A DNA stretch of 64,000 nt from Monodelphis domestica (GCF_027887165.1 NC_077227.1:65668607-65732606); one strand, 5' to 3'; positions 1 to 13,005 are shown, numbered from the stretch's first letter. The notes: generated by a model from the letters alone, not told the origin. Numbers and translations are program-made.

Positions 1-1276
1 TACTTGCGCAATTCTAGTTTTTAATGACTGGTTTTCAGCTAAGATGTTTTGATTTTCCTTTTCTGTTTGATCTATACTGCTTTTCATGTCTTCCAGCAGG
101 TCATTTCTGGTTTTCAATTTGCTTATAGTTTCATTTCATTTCTGGGCTTCAATTTCCAAGTGGGGAATCCTGTCTTTTAAACTATTTCCTTTTTGTTCTA
201 TTTCCTACTTTTCTTGCCAATTTTTCTCACAATCTTGGATTTAAAGTCTTCAAAAACTTGTAACCAATTTCCATTTTTTCCCCGATGTTTGGGTGTGTTT
301 AATTGTCATTTTCTGCTGTCTCTTCTTTAGTCTGCATAAAAATTATCAAACATTAAAGTTTCCTTCAGTTTTTTGTTTGTTTGTTTGCTTTTTGGTGTTG
401 TGGATTTTAGTTCCTGGGAATTGGTAGCCATTGACTTTTTTCTTCCTGGTCAGATGTCTATGTGAGGAATGTGGGTGATCTTTGTGTTGGGCTCTGGAGA
501 GGTTTTGCCCTGAGGACATTTTCCCCAGTCCTTAGCAGTGTCTAGCTGCTCTTAGTGGCAGGTATAGCACCCCCAAAACTCAAAGATTGCCTTGTAGATG
601 TCTGGGTGTTCTGTGTAGGTAAGTCTCTGTATTGAGCACCAGAGAGGTTTTTTACCCACAGGCAACTTTTCGGGTCTCTGTGGTGTTTTGCTCTGAGCAG
701 CCCCCTCTGTGCAAGCTCTGAACCCCATCTTCATGTTTCCTCAGCTTCCTGGAGTCCCTAGTCTTGTTATTCTTATAGGCATAACCAGCCACTAAGAACT
801 TTAAAATTGCCTGGAAGAGGTTTGGGTGTGGAGTGTTGCTGGAGAGGTTTTTGCCTGAGGGCTTTTTTCGGTTCTCTGTGGCATTTTGCTGTGAGCCTCT
901 GCCTCTTCACAAGCTCCGCACCCCATCTCTATATTTCCTCAGCCTCCCAGTGTTCTGAGTCTAGTTTCTCTTAGGGGTCAGTCTGTGTTGACCTCAGCCA
1001 GCCTCCTCCTAGAATTTAGAAGTTAGTCCCATGCTTGCTAGAACTCTGGAAAGGTAGGTGAAGTGGGGGAAGGGTGATGAACTTTCCCCTTGGTGGAGGA
1101 AATTTTGCCCCCTTTTAGTGTGGGAATGTCCTAACTTGGCCTACTTTCCATGTGCCCTATTGTGGACCTCCTTCCTTGTTTGACTTTGGTTTCGTCATTT
1201 TGAGGCACTCTGTTTTGATTAGGGGAGAGGAGAAGAGCATTGCTTCTACTCTGATGCCATATTGACCCGGAAGTCC
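1..1276 (-). mobile_element. L1 (older family), 5' UTR and start of ORF1, cut by window edge
   Basis: Read on the minus strand, this begins at 1276 with GGACTTCCGG, the same first ten bases as the young L1 at 28952. A 5' UTR of roughly 950 bases follows. It contains imperfect tandem monomers: the phrase CTGGAGAGGTTTT recurs near 492, 640 and 840, and a CCCCATCT-TTCCTCAGC phrase recurs near 725 and 920. Below about 300 the minus strand reads as a degenerate charged coiled coil typical of L1 ORF1. The rest of the element lies beyond the left edge. The 5' UTR differs from that of the young copies, so this is another, older family. Stops and indels are frequent and I would not call a protein. Confidence 0.75.
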
Positions 1277-1781
1277 TTGACACACTGCTTAAACACAAAT
1301 CACATCACCTCTGATTATATACCTCCAATAATGTCGCTATACATCTCTGAAGAACATTTCAACCTTGGACTACTTGTACTCTAATGTTATCCTTTTGTTT
1401 CTGTAAAACTAACTGATTATAATTCTACTTTCTTGATTTAAGCAAAATGGTTCTAATATTCCTCTTGCTAGTCCTATATCTCTCTCCATCTCTGTGCATC
1501 TCTATATACATATCTACACTTATGTATTTATAAAGATGTGTAGATATGTATTCATATATGTATATATGATATGATTGTCATTAGGTTTTCCCTCTCACAT
1601 TCCTGATACTCTTGTCTTCTCCAAGTTCTTTCTATTTGATTTGGATGATTTTAATAAATAGTTTGGATCTACATCTTTAAATACAGAAACTAATATTATT
1701 TCCAGCATTTTAGATGGGGATTGTTATAAATTGGGTGATACACTTTCCGGTCTTCTTAAACAGAGGCTATTTCACATATTC
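1277..1781. other. unassigned AT-rich interval
   Basis: About 500 bases between the L1 5' end and the Tigger. It includes a short TA-rich microsatellite around 1505-1570. No gene or repeat family recognised. Confidence 0.4.
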
Positions 1782-1783
1782 TA
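1782..1783. repeat. TA target-site duplication, left
   Basis: TA directly before the CAGG terminus, paired with TA at 3808-3809. This is the target preference expected of the Tc1/mariner/pogo superfamily. Confidence 0.7.
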
Positions 1784-1911
1784 CAGGTATATTTAAGAAA
1801 TATTGTGGGTTCAGTTCCAGACCACCTCAATAAAATAAATATTATAATAAAGCATGTTCTACAATTATTTTGTTTTTAGTGTATATAAGTTATACTTATT
1901 TTAAGAGTTAA

Positions 1912-2092
1912 CTGTTTCATTCTACTGCAAATATGAATAACATGGAAATAGGATTTGAACAATGATACAAGCATAACCCAGTGAATTGCTTGTCAGCTCC
2001 AGGAGGGGGAAAGGAAGACGGAGGGAAAGAACATGAATTATGCAATCATGGAAAAATATTTTAAGTTAAAAAAATAAAATTTCTATTTTTAA
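1912..2092 (+). mobile_element. L1 3' UTR fragment inserted in the Tigger
   Basis: This carries the marsupial L1 3' UTR order: AATATGAATAACATGGAAAT, then an AACCCAGTGAATTGCTTGTC phrase, a G/A-rich stretch, AACATGAATTATG, and an A-rich end with AATAAAAT. Flanking copies of a GTTAAC-containing motif (about 1900-1911 and 2091-2101) look like a worn target duplication. It is 5' truncated and noncoding, and must be younger than the Tigger it interrupts. Confidence 0.75.
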
Positions 2093-2299
2093 AAAGTTAA
2101 CATAAGAATACAATAGTACTATCTTAAAAATGTTTATGTTTTAATTTTTAAAAATTGTTAAAAAATTCTAACCGTTATTTGAGTCTTCAAAGAGTTGTAA
2201 ACTTTTTGTTGGGGGATTCTCATGCCTCAATATTGATGGCTGCTGACTGATCAGGGTAGTGTTTGCTAAAGGTTAGAGTGGTTATGGCAATTTCTTTCT

Positions 2300-2488
2300 T
2301 ACTTTTTAAACCTTTGCTTCCTATCTTAGAATTGATAGTTCTAAGGCAAGGAGTTGTAAAATTTAGAAAATTGGGGTTAAGTAACTTGACCAGGGTAACA
2401 CAGCTAAGAAGTGTCTAAAGCCAGATTGAATCCAGGACTTCCCATTTCCAGGCCTGGGTTTCTATCCAATGAGTCACACAGCAGCTCC
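2300..2488 (-). mobile_element. MIR/MAR-like marsupial SINE inserted in the Tigger
   Basis: In the minus direction it starts near 2488 with a tRNA-like head (GAGCTGCTGTGTGACTCATT), then GGATTCAATCTGGC (a B-box-like stretch), and ends near 2305. It shares the phrase GGTTAAGTAACTTGACCAGG (reverse complement) with many copies in this window. It splits Tigger sequence that continues at 2489. Confidence 0.75.
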
Positions 2489-2612
2489 AAGACAGGAATG
2501 AAGTTTGCCACATTCATTGATTTTTCCCTTCAATTGAGCACATTGTATTGTTATTAATTGGTCTAATTTCAATATTGTTGTGTCTCAGGGAATAGGAAGA
2601 TCTGGGGTGGGC

Positions 2613-3478
<866 letters not shown>

Positions 3479-3807
3479 CAGCTGATCTCTGGAGAAGATA
3501 GAACATACAACATTTATATATTGTTTGCCTCCTTGCCTGGCTCATGGCTCCCTAAAGCAATTACAGCAGCAATATCGAAGGTCACTGATCACAAGTCACC
3601 ATAACAGATATAACAACAATAACAGAAATGTCGTGAGAATCACTAAATTATGGCACAGAGACATGATATGAGCACATGCTATGGAAAAATGGCACTGATA
3701 ATTTTGCTCAAGGCAGGGTTACCAGAAACCTTCAATTTGTTTAAAAAAAATCCCTCAATATTTGCAAAGCACAATCAAATGAAGGGCAATAAAGTGAGGC
3801 ACACTTG

Positions 3808-3809
3808 TA
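3808..3809. repeat. TA target-site duplication, right
   Basis: TA directly after the right terminus of the Tigger-like element, partner of 1782-1783. Confidence 0.7.
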
Positions 3810-4540
3810 TAATTCAGCATATTGACCATAAATGATTGTTCTGTGTGTGTGTGTGTATGTGTATGTGTTGGGGAACACATGGTGTCTTCTCATGGTGTCC
3901 TCGGGGCTAGTGAGTCTAGTGTGGGGGTGGTTGTTTCTTTAATAAAAGCATGCTGGGACTCATATAGGAAGCTTTTAATTTAGTTTTTCTTTTTATTAAT
4001 CCCAGCTGCTGATTTGTAGGGCCTCAGTGAGAATGAATACAAACAGCTTTGACTTTGGAAAAGGGTTTCAGTGAATCATTTAGGACTGTCAGTCTAGGGG
4101 ATAAAGTTGTGAGGTTCAGAAACTTTATTTACATCAATCATAGGGTACCTCTATAGAGATCCTGTACTAGAGAAACCACCCTTTCCAGTTTCTTCTACAC
4201 TATTCTGTACAATCTTCTCATTTTAAGGAGGTGGATGGAGAGAGAGGACTATGTCAAGGGTTATGAAGTTTGGCACTCAGTTGAATATACTTCCCTGACA
4301 AGCCAGGTTTTCTGTCTTTTTTTTCCCCACTCTTGGAAATAATTTGGAAATATTTAAATTTATAAAAGCCCCTATTAAAATAATATTGTTAAAAATGCTT
4401 ATGGAGTGGAATAGGATAGAGATGGAACCTGTGATCTCCTTGTTAATAGTTACTCCTGGGGTGAGGGGGATAACTTATATTTGTCTCCTTTTCTGCAACT
4501 TATACTTTCAAAGCTATCTTGATTATTGAGTGAGGAAATG
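3810..4540. other. unassigned interval
   Basis: Contains a short (GT)n near 3842 and unassigned AT-rich DNA. No gene or element recognised. Confidence 0.4.
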
Positions 4541-4544
4541 ACTT

Positions 4545-4660
4545 GACCAAAGACATGTGGCCAGTGTATATAAGATAGATACAAAATTTGAACCCAGGTC
4601 TTCCTAGTGCTGAGGATCATTCTCTATTCTCCATGCCATACTATCTTACTCACAATGTGT
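4545..4660 (-). mobile_element. MIR-like SINE fragment
   Basis: On the plus strand: AGGAAATGACTTGACCAAAG followed by a TTTGAACCCAGGTCTTCC phrase, the reverse complement of the SINE tRNA-derived head and core. Both ends are diffuse and it is old. Confidence 0.6.
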
Positions 4661-5204
4661 GTTGAAAGCCTAAATATTGGTCGTGTTCCCTAACTAGAAA
4701 TCACTTCCCAAGATTCCATACAGAGCTGTGGATTTTCTTCATCTCTGCTGGCCTCTGATAGTTTTTAATTAAAAATAGAAATCTACTGCAATGGACAGAG
4801 AATGAAAAATGGTGAGTCTTTCTGCAGAAATGTATATAGTGGACTTGGTGGCCTTGAACTGTGTCTAATTATGTGAGGTTTAATCAATACAGATGAATAA
4901 GCCTTTAAAAAGGCCTAAAAGCCTTAGATTTGCATGAGTTGCCATAAGGATTTCTTTTTTTAAAACAATGTTCAGATAGCTCAGGGAAAGGAATTCCCTC
5001 TAATAATAATAAATATAAATATTTGCGTAAATATTTATAAAATGTTTATAAAAATAAATATAAATAAAAATAATAAATATAAATAAAAATTAAAATTAAA
5101 TAAAAAATAAAAATAACCTAATATCTTGGCTCAGTTGTAGCAGAAAACTTATGCCACAGTTACTTTATGTGATATGTAATATTTTAGGTGAAGCTGGTAG
5201 ATGT
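4661..5204. other. unassigned interval with an AAATA-type simple repeat
   Basis: Nothing recognised up to about 5000. From 5005 to 5115 there is a low-complexity run of AATA, AAATA and AAATAAAA units. No gene. Confidence 0.5.
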
Positions 5205-5398
5205 GTAGAAATCAGACTAGCTAATGACACAAGTAAAACCCAGTGGAATTGGGCATTGGCTACAGGGTCAGTGGGGGAGAAGAGGGAAAGAACATGAATC
5301 ATATAAACATGGAAAAATATTATAAGTAAATTAATAAAATAAAAAATTTCAATTAAAAACAAAACAAACGTTCACTAAATTGAAAAAGAAAAAAAAAA
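5205..5398 (+). mobile_element. L1 3' UTR fragment with A-rich tail
   Basis: Contains AATGACACAAGTAAAACCCA, GTGGAATTGGGC, a G/A-rich segment, AACATGAATCATATAAACAT and an AATAAAATAAA end followed by an A-rich tail. This is the same 3' UTR type as 1912-2092 and 42947-43110. Noncoding and 5' truncated. Confidence 0.75.
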
Positions 5399-5629
5399 GA
5401 AATGAGACTAACTGAGAGGCCTGAGAGCTTTAATGATACCAATGGATGGGCCAATTTAAGGGAAGTATTTCTGTCTCTACTATGTTGTCTTTTGGTATAA
5501 TTGTGAAATAGGGATAGATTATGAGGGGTGAGGAATGTGAGACAGGGATGAGATTATCTCTAGATAATGGGATTAGATTCAAATGCCAATTGGAGTTGGA
5601 ACTCCTTCCAACAATTTTTTGTCTTTTCA

Positions 5630-5872
5630 CTCATTTTTGGTAGTATCTGACTCTTTGTGACCTCCATTTGGGGTTTTCTTGACAAGGACTCTGTAGTGGT
5701 TTTCCATTTCCTCCAGCTCATTTTACAGATGAAGAATTGAGAGTAGTAAAGCAGGTTAAGTGAATTGTCCAGTCACACAGCTAATAAGTGTCTGAAACCA
5801 AATTTGAACTCATGAAGATGAGTCTTCCTGATTCCAAGCCCAGTGCTCTATCCACTGCATCACATAGCTTCC
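5630..5872 (-). mobile_element. tRNA-derived marsupial SINE (SINE1-like) with RTE-type tail
   Basis: Read on the minus strand: a tRNA-like head near 5870 (dinucleotide pattern of GATAGAGCACTGGGC), a TTCAAAT B-box-like phrase near 5800, the conserved CTGTAAAATGAGCTGGAGGA segment, and a tail containing GTCACAAAGAGTCAGATACT. The tail resembles the end of the BovB-like RTE at 61190-61246. Families of this kind are mobilised by RTE reverse transcriptase. Confidence 0.8.
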
Positions 5873-6300
5873 AACAATACAAATGGAAACAAATTATATC
5901 CTCTTAAATGGTTGTCCATGCTGTCTTGTATAATAACCCACAGGGGATATTCCTTAAATTTTAGTGACATCACCTGGAGGCCAATGGAGGACAAAGACTA
6001 TCCATTGGTAATTACTCACTCTGATTAATATACTTTTTTTTTAGTCATAAATCCATAGTATCTGGATTTGCCCTCACATGTGGTTTGGCAAAAAAAAAAA
6101 GTTCAAGGTACTTTTGGGGTCAGGAAACATTCAAAACCACTCAAAGATTTCAACTGCAGTGTCTATAGTGTTCTTATCAATTTATCAATTAACTGGAGGA
6201 CCCAGTGGTTTAAAACAAGATATAACCAAATAACATAGGAAATCAAGTGATGAGGAAAGCTTTCCCCTTTTTCTTTTATATGACATCTTTATTAATATAA
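5873..6300. other. unassigned interval
   Basis: No gene or recognisable element. Contains a short poly-A run near 6091. Confidence 0.4.
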
Positions 6301-6489
6301 ATTACTATACCACCAGTAGCAGACGAAATCTATATAGGCAGCACATGTGGTCAAGGATCATGCATAGGGGACACATATTGGAAATCTGTGTGACCAGGGC
6401 AGATGTGTGGAAGGTATTACACAGGGACATGTGGCTGGGGCAACTCATAAGCCAGCATGGCAGAGCTGCCAATGTCCTCTGGCAATGCT

Positions 6490-6660
6490 GTTGTGCCGCT
6501 CTCTGCTGGGTATTTCTATCATTGCTCTCTGCTTGGCACATCAGCTCTGCTGGGTGTCACATGTCTGCTCTATATTATGTCAGCTCTGTTGGGTGTCTCC
6601 ATTGGGCTTGTGCTTGCCAAGCTGCTCTCTTCTACTGTTTTGTTGGGGTTCATTACTGGG
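6490..6660. repeat. imperfect short tandem repeat, about 40-bp period
   Basis: CTCTGCTGGGT-type phrases recur near 6501, 6545 and 6585, each followed by a similar T/C-rich stretch. A fourth, weaker unit lies near 6635. Small hydrophobic open frames cross it in more than one frame, which is more typical of a repeat than of a coding exon. I cannot name the parent element. Confidence 0.4.
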
Positions 6661-6839
6661 ACTAATGAGGCTTTGCAGAAGCATTAGGCAAGTCAGTCAA
6701 TACCAAAAAGCAATGGACCCTTTTGTTTGGTGTGTTGAAAGGAAGAGCATGTGGTTAAACTTGAAACACCCAGGTTATCAGGAAAGAGGAAGGTATAACA
6801 AAAAAAGGGCATTAGCACATTTACCCTGCAAAATGGGAC

Positions 6840-7045
6840 AGCGGTTGGTAGTGTGGTGTGGTAAAATGAACACTGAATTTGGAGTAAAAGGACTGAAATG
6901 ATTTGTTTGGCAAATAGGCTGTCACTTTCCATCCTTGACTTTGGACAAGTCACTTGACCTCCGTTTACTCTTCTCTATAAATTGATTGGTCTAAATGACC
7001 TATGATGTCACTTCTACCTCAAAAATTATGATGCTCTGAATTCCT
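6840..7045 (+). mobile_element. CORE/MIR-type SINE
   Basis: Follows the consensus order on the plus strand: GTGGTAAAATGAACACTGAA, a GGAGTAAAAGGACTG segment, TTGGACAAGTCACTTGACCT, then TAAATTGATTGGTCTAAATG and GATGTCACTTCTACCTC. An old, diverged tRNA-headed SINE. Confidence 0.75.
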
Positions 7046-9761
7046 AAAACCAGGTCACTTTACTGTCTCTTCCTCTCCAACTTCTAACTAGGACTGGTCC
7101 TTATACCTTCTAAATGGGATGGAAGAAAAGGGGAATGATCCAACTATATAGATTACCAGGGAGATGGAGCACAACATCCTTCAGGCACTATTTGGGTTTT
7201 TTGAGAAGATGCTCCCAAGACTTTTTGCATGTGCACACTCAAATGAAGATCTCCATAAGACTACCAGGTTTGTCTTTTTTCTTATAATCTTTCATTCTTT
7301 TTTCCTAATTAGTAATCATTTTTTTTGTCTCCTATCTACCTCACCCAACTAGGAAAAACAACACAAAACAAAATCTTTGTAAGAAATATGTATAGGTAAG
7401 CAAAACGGATGCTTAGAGTGACCATGTCCAACCTCCCAAATACCCAAACAAAAATGTGAATTGCTGTGTTGGTCATTACTCCATGCATAAAGGTAGCTCT
7501 GGGATCAGGACATATCAGGAATTTTATAGAGATGAATAGGGTCCCACTTAGCAATGTTTGATTGGTTTTCCACTCTTGTTGTCATCATAAAAATGATGCC
7601 AATTACCTAGGAAATAGGAATTGCGTGTATGGGGCAGGAGAGTTATGATTCTCAAGATCTTCTATGATTGAGAAGCAAATTAAGCGGTGGTAAGAAATAG
7701 ATTGCACTATAATTTTCTCTCTTTAAAGCATAATATATAAATTATATATATAAATATTATGATATAATGTATAAATATAGTGTACAAAATAAATGGGGAT
7801 GCAGTCTTCCATGTGTGAGTTTTAATGTAAGTCACTACGTCTAATAGTTTAAAGATCTCTTGAATGAAACTTCAGTATTTGAGGCAAGTCAAAGTCCCCA
7901 TACCTCATGGTAGCCCTATAGAGATGAGTTTTTTTCTTGTAAAGTCTTCCTCTCAGTTAAAGGTAGTTGGAGTGCAATAAAGTGCGCATGTGATCTATAC
8001 GTGTGATGTAAGATATATAATTGAATATTCCCATTTTCCTGGTCTTTGGTTTCCCTGTGACTTAAGGACTTATCTTTATTATATCTGGAGGGTCAATTAT
8101 ACATTCATGTTATTAATCTCAATGCCTAAAAATTCTCTTCTGTTCATAAAACTTGAATTGGCTGAGGTATATCATCTTAGTGTTTGCTGTAGCATTCTTG
8201 TCTTACAGAGCCCCTCTTCTGCACCTGACCATGGAGCAAGATGGTTTTCCCTGTCTCTACCAATAGTTTTAAGGCTCCTCCAAAACCTTCAACTCCACTC
8301 CTCTGAATCATACAAAGATTCTAAAAATTGGAACCAAACAAGACCAATTAAAGGACAGAGAACAAATGGGGAGAAGAGTTTATTGTATAAAGATAGACCT
8401 AGCCCTGTAGTTTGCTTCTGTAATAAACTTTCCCCATGGGAATGAGGGAGAGGCAAAATTCAGAGGAGTTAGGCTTGTAGTCGGAATTGTCCCTTCTCTG
8501 TTGTGGAAGAGGGGAGAAGGAAGATGATTTGGGGAGATTACTGTCTGATCAATCGATATCTCATCTTCTAACTATTTTTGTGGTCCAATTTATGTTAACC
8601 TACCAAAGCAATAGCAGCTGCAGAAGCAGCATGTTTCAATCCGTCTTGGAAGGTAAGAAAGGGGAAATGGAGGCTAGAGAAACATGTAACTTTGTGAGCC
8701 CCTTTCCTGTTCACAAGTGAAAAGACAGTGATAAGAATTCTTGATCTTTGATCTCAAACTGACTTTGGGGCTCTTTTCTCCAAGAAATCTCCAAAAACAA
8801 AGTCCTAGAAGGATATGTTCAAAACCCATTACCAACTGGCGCACACTGGGCTAGCAGCTGCTTCATTCCCTCATTTCTGTAGCAATAAAGGCATTATACT
8901 TTCAAGGGACTCTTATGGTGCATTTTGGGAAGAAGAATCTTACTGTTCATTGCACATCTATCTGGGGACATCTTTTATGGGGTTTCTCTTGTACACTATT
9001 GGTTGGAAATTTATTGCAATCTCTTTTTCACCATTACAGATATCTCTATGGTATACCTCTATGATCCTAAGGATTTCACTATACTCCTCTCTATTGCCCT
9101 TTTACATGATTCTAAGTATTTCAAATCATTTTTACTTTTTACAATATGGATAATTGGAATGATCAATATACCTGTTCTGAGGGTGGCAAAACTGAGATAG
9201 AAGTTCATGGTTATAAGTCAGATGATGAAGTAAAACGGAAATGAGTCCTGAAGGATCCCATTTTCTTGTCATAACAATTTATCACCTTTTCTAGGACTAA
9301 AAGTTTGACACACTAAAATAATGAAACCTATTTTTCTCAATGAAAAAAATAACTTTGGTATCAATATTAGAAATACCTTTTATACATGCAGAAACAATAG
9401 TCTCCTGTTTATGTTTGATATTTCCATATTGAGATAGAAACAGCTGCCATTTCCAAACTGCATTCCCAAAGCAAAGTCCCAGGGTGTTAGCAGTAAACCA
9501 CATGTGTTTGACACCTTCCAGCTGTCCTTTGAATTGCTATTCACCTTCCTCTTATCTTTTTGTAAGTCATTTGTCTCAGGATTTTAATGATGGCAGTGGG
9601 AGGGAAATTCATCTGGACTCTCTTTATAAAACACAACTTTGTTTTAGAACCATAGGGCAAAGTTAGAAGAAAAACTCTTATTATATGGAGGACAATTTTC
9701 CTCCTGTCTATAGCTCATACAGATTTTTCTTTAACATTATTGCTATTTTAGGGAATTCTAT
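7046..9761. other. long unassigned interval
   Basis: About 2.7 kb with no recognised gene or element. It includes TA-rich simple sequence near 7727-7790. Open frames of 60-151 codons occur (for example 7990-8445 on the plus strand), but they have no recognisable motif and their composition matches the AT-rich background. An LTR-like phrase, TGTAATAAACTTTCCCC, occurs near 8419 without a partner. Confidence 0.4.
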
Positions 9762-9773
9762 ACTTTCGAATTA
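9762..9773. repeat. target-site duplication of the RTE, 3' side
   Basis: ACTTTCGAATTA next to the element's 3' end. Its partner at 13910-13921 is ACTTTTGAATTA, one mismatch in 12, and the mismatch is a CG-to-TG change. Confidence 0.7.
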
Positions 9774-9827
9774 TAGTATAGTGGTAGTCTCTCGGTGACC
9801 GAGAATGACTATTGTCTTTGTGCAGTT

Positions 9828-12800
9828 TCATCTACGATGTACCCTCATGTGGCTTTGGAGTCCAAAGGCTGAGGCGCACAGTTTGTGGCACATGGGGCAT
9901 GGGACGCCAGTTGTTACGGGAGGTGTGGTTGTGGCCTGGTGTCTGCGGCAAGACGTCGACGTCGCTCATCTTCAAAGGTGGTGGCGGCATGGTTAATGTG
10001 GGTTCGCCAGCTGCTTCTGTCAGAGGCAGCGAGTTCTAGTTGCTTTGGTGTCATGCCAGCCCACTTCAAGTTGGACTTTAGCTGATCCTTGAATCTTCTC
10101 TTTGGTCGACCTTGTTTCCTGAGTCCAGCTGACAGTTCACCATAGAATACCTGTCTTAGTAATCGCTGTGGATCCATGCTGATGACGTGTCCAGGCCATC
10201 GTAGCTGGGTTTTGAGGACCATGACTTCGATGCTGGTGGAGTTTGGCTCTGTCAAGGACTTCCTGATTGGTGATTCGGTCCTGCCATTGGATCCTCATGA
10301 TTGGCCGGAGGGAGCATTGGTGGAATTACTCCGGCTGTTTCATGTGCTTCCGGTACAGTGTCCATGTCTCACAACCGTACAGGAGTGAGCTGAGGACCAC
10401 TGCATTGTACACTTTGAGCTTCGTCGCAGTGCTTACACCGCTGTGTTGGAGGACTTTGCAGAGCAGCCGCCCAAGTGCCTGGCTGGCCTTTTGGATCCTG
10501 GCATTAATCTCGTGGTCTGGGGACCCATCGTTGGCGATGGTGCTGCCCAGGTACTTGAAAGTGTTGACGTTAGAAAGCTGCGTGCCATCGATTGTAATGC
10601 ACGGCTGGTGCTGGTTCGTTGGCCTCCCTGGTGCATGTTGGAACAGCACCTCTGTTTTGCTGAGGCTGATAGTCAGGCCAAACAGTTTTGTTGGGGTAGA
10701 GAACCTGTCCACAATGGTTTGAAGATGATTTTCTTGGTGGGCCATGAGAGCACAGTCATCTGCAAAGAGAGCTTCCAGGATGAGTCTCTCTGTTCTTTGT
10801 TTTTGCAGTCAGGTGGCGAAGGTCAAATAGTGAGCCATCCAGTCGGTATTTGATGTAGATGCCCAGGTCTAGATCCATCACAGCATGTCATAATACTTGG
10901 GTGAAAAATAGGTTGAATAGTACCAGAGCGAGGACACAGCCTTGTTTCACGCCATTGGAGATGTTGAAGCGGTCGGAAGTCTCTCCACCAGATAGGACTT
11001 CCCCTGTCATGTCGACATGAAAGAGTTGAATCAGTTTGATGAATTTTGCTGGGCAACTGAGCTTGCTAAGAATCACCCACAATGCATCCCTGTTCACTGT
11101 GTCGAATGCCTTTGTCAGGTCTATGAAGACAATGTAGAGACTCAGGTTCTGCTCAAGGCATTTTTCCTGCATTTGCCTCACTGTGAAGACCATGTCGATG
11201 GTGCTGCGATCTGGTCGGAAGCCACATTGTGATTCAGGCAAGTTCTTCTCTGAAACAGATGACAGGAGTATGTTGAGTATAACACAGGTGAGGATCTTTC
11301 CAGCAGTGGAGAGTAGTGAGATACCTCTGTAGTTATCACAGGCTGCTCGTGAGCCTTTGTTCTTGTATAGGGCTAGGATGGAGGCATCTCTGAGTTCTGG
11401 GGGCATGTCTTCCTGTTCCCATATGCTGGTCAGCACTAGGTGGAATGCCTGGAGCGCCTTTCCATTTAAGGCCTTGTACACTCGGTTGGGATCCTGTCTT
11501 TACCGGGTGCCTTGCCTGCACACATTTGTTGAATGGCTTTTTGGACTTCCTCTAGTGAAGGAGGGACGTCAAGTTGTTCAATGGTGAGGTTTTGGGGGAT
11601 CTGGTCAAGGGCACTTTGGTCGACTGAAGAGGGTTGGTTGAGAAGCTGACAGAAGAGTTCTTTCCACCTGTTGCTGATGCCCTTTTTATCTTTTCTGAGA
11701 GTGTCACCGTCAGAGGATAGCAAGGGAGTGGTCGTGGGTTTTAATTGCCCATAGACAGTCTTGAGGGCACTGAAAAATTGTTTGTAGATTTTCGTATCAG
11801 CAAAGAGCTGGGTTTCTTCTGCCTATTTTTTCCCACCATTGGTCTTGCATCTTCCTCATCTCACACTGCGCTGTGTCTTGGAGAGACTTGAATCTGTCCT
11901 TTTTAGGAGCAGAGTTTAGGTATTTTTGCCACTCCATAAAGGCTTTGTTCTTCTTGCTCAATAGGTCTTCAATAGCAGTGTTGTTCTTGTCGAACCAGTC
12001 CTGATGGTTGTGTTGTTTTGGGCCTATGACTGACTTTGATGTTTCCTTCACTGCATCTCTGAACTGGGTTCTATTTCTCGGTTGAGCTTCCAGTGAGTGG
12101 TCCCTTGGCAGACAGCTTGTTGTCCAGGCAGGACTGGAATGTTTGCAAATAAGATGGATCTCTAAGACGACTCACGTTGTAAAGTGCGTGAACTGTCTGG
12201 GTGCGCTTTGGATGGCAAGGCACAATGTGCATTTGAAGAGTCTCTCTAACCAATCGGTGGTCTGTCCAGCATTCAGCTCCTCTCATGGCTCTGGTGATCT
12301 TTACATCCTGGATGTCTTGCCAGCGTACAATGATGTAGTCAATGAGATGCCACTGTTTTGATTGTGGGTGCATCCACGTTGTTTTATATTTGTTCGCCAT
12401 TCTGAACACAGTGTTCGTGATGGTGAGTTCAAACTCTGAGCATTTGCTGAGTAGCAGTAGGCCATTGTTGTTCATTTTGCCCACGCCGTGTTTGCTGAGC
12501 ACTCCTTTCCATCTTTCATGGTCCTGGCCAATGCGGGCGTTGAAGTCTCCCAGTAGTATCAGCTTGTCATTTGTGGGCACTGCGTATAGGACGGCACTCA
12601 GGTCAGAGTAGAACTGCTCAATGGTCTCCTCTGTGCTGGTCAGTGTTGGGGCATATGCGCTAATGATTGTGGCATACTGGTCTTTTCTGAGAGGTAAATG
12701 GATCTTCATGAGTCTCTTGCTGATGCCCACAGGCAAGTCTGACAGCTGTTTGAGCAAACTGGTCTTGATGGCCAGGCCAACACCGTGGATTCTGTCTTCA

Positions 12801-13005
12801 TTTGAGGCTCTACCTTTCCAGAAGAAGGTGTATCCAGTGGTGGGTTCGCTGAGTGATCCCTCTTCTGGTAAGCGTGTTTTGCTTAAGGCTGCAATGTCGA
12901 TGTTATATCGTGCCAATTCTTTACCACTTAGAGCTGTTCTTCTCTCAGGTCTTGGGGTATTCTCTCTATCAAGTAATGTCCTGATGTTCCATGCTCCTAA
13001 TAGGA
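9828..13005 (-). pseudogene. RTE ORF2: endonuclease, reverse transcriptase, C2H2 finger (broken)
   Basis: Minus-strand fragments cover an apurinic-type endonuclease followed by a reverse transcriptase. Endonuclease (about 13005-12250): GAWNIRTLL start, then ALSKTR, LLGDFNARIG, IDYIIVR and TDHRLV, the expected catalytic order. Linker to about 11470. Reverse transcriptase (about 11480-10330): GKAPGKDRIP, YRGISLL, FIDLTKAFDTVNRDALW, ISNGVKQGC and FADD near 10755. Then TISLSKTEVL, FKYLGSTI and LLYGCETWTLYRKH (10745-10326), GRPKRRFKDQLK (10160-10090), and a terminal CPMC...HMRVH zinc finger ending at a TGA at 9828-9830. The frame shifts several times, including between the finger and the domain before it at about 9910-9925. 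It resembles the proteins often annotated as craniofacial development protein 2-like. Nonfunctional here, but long intact stretches imply modest age. Confidence 0.85.

Noticed and set aside
6407-6901. 164-codon plus-strand frame
   Set aside because: Runs through the 40-bp tandem repeat, overlaps other frames of similar length and shows no domain.
7990-8445. 151-codon plus-strand frame
   Set aside because: No recognisable motif and composition like the background; not enough to call a gene.
8200-8720. Possible LTR around TGTAATAAACTTTCCCC
   Set aside because: No second copy, no target duplication and no clear TG...CA borders.
10443-10853. Plus-strand frames of 136-151 codons within 10267-10853
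   Set aside because: Antisense shadows of the RTE reverse transcriptase on the minus strand.
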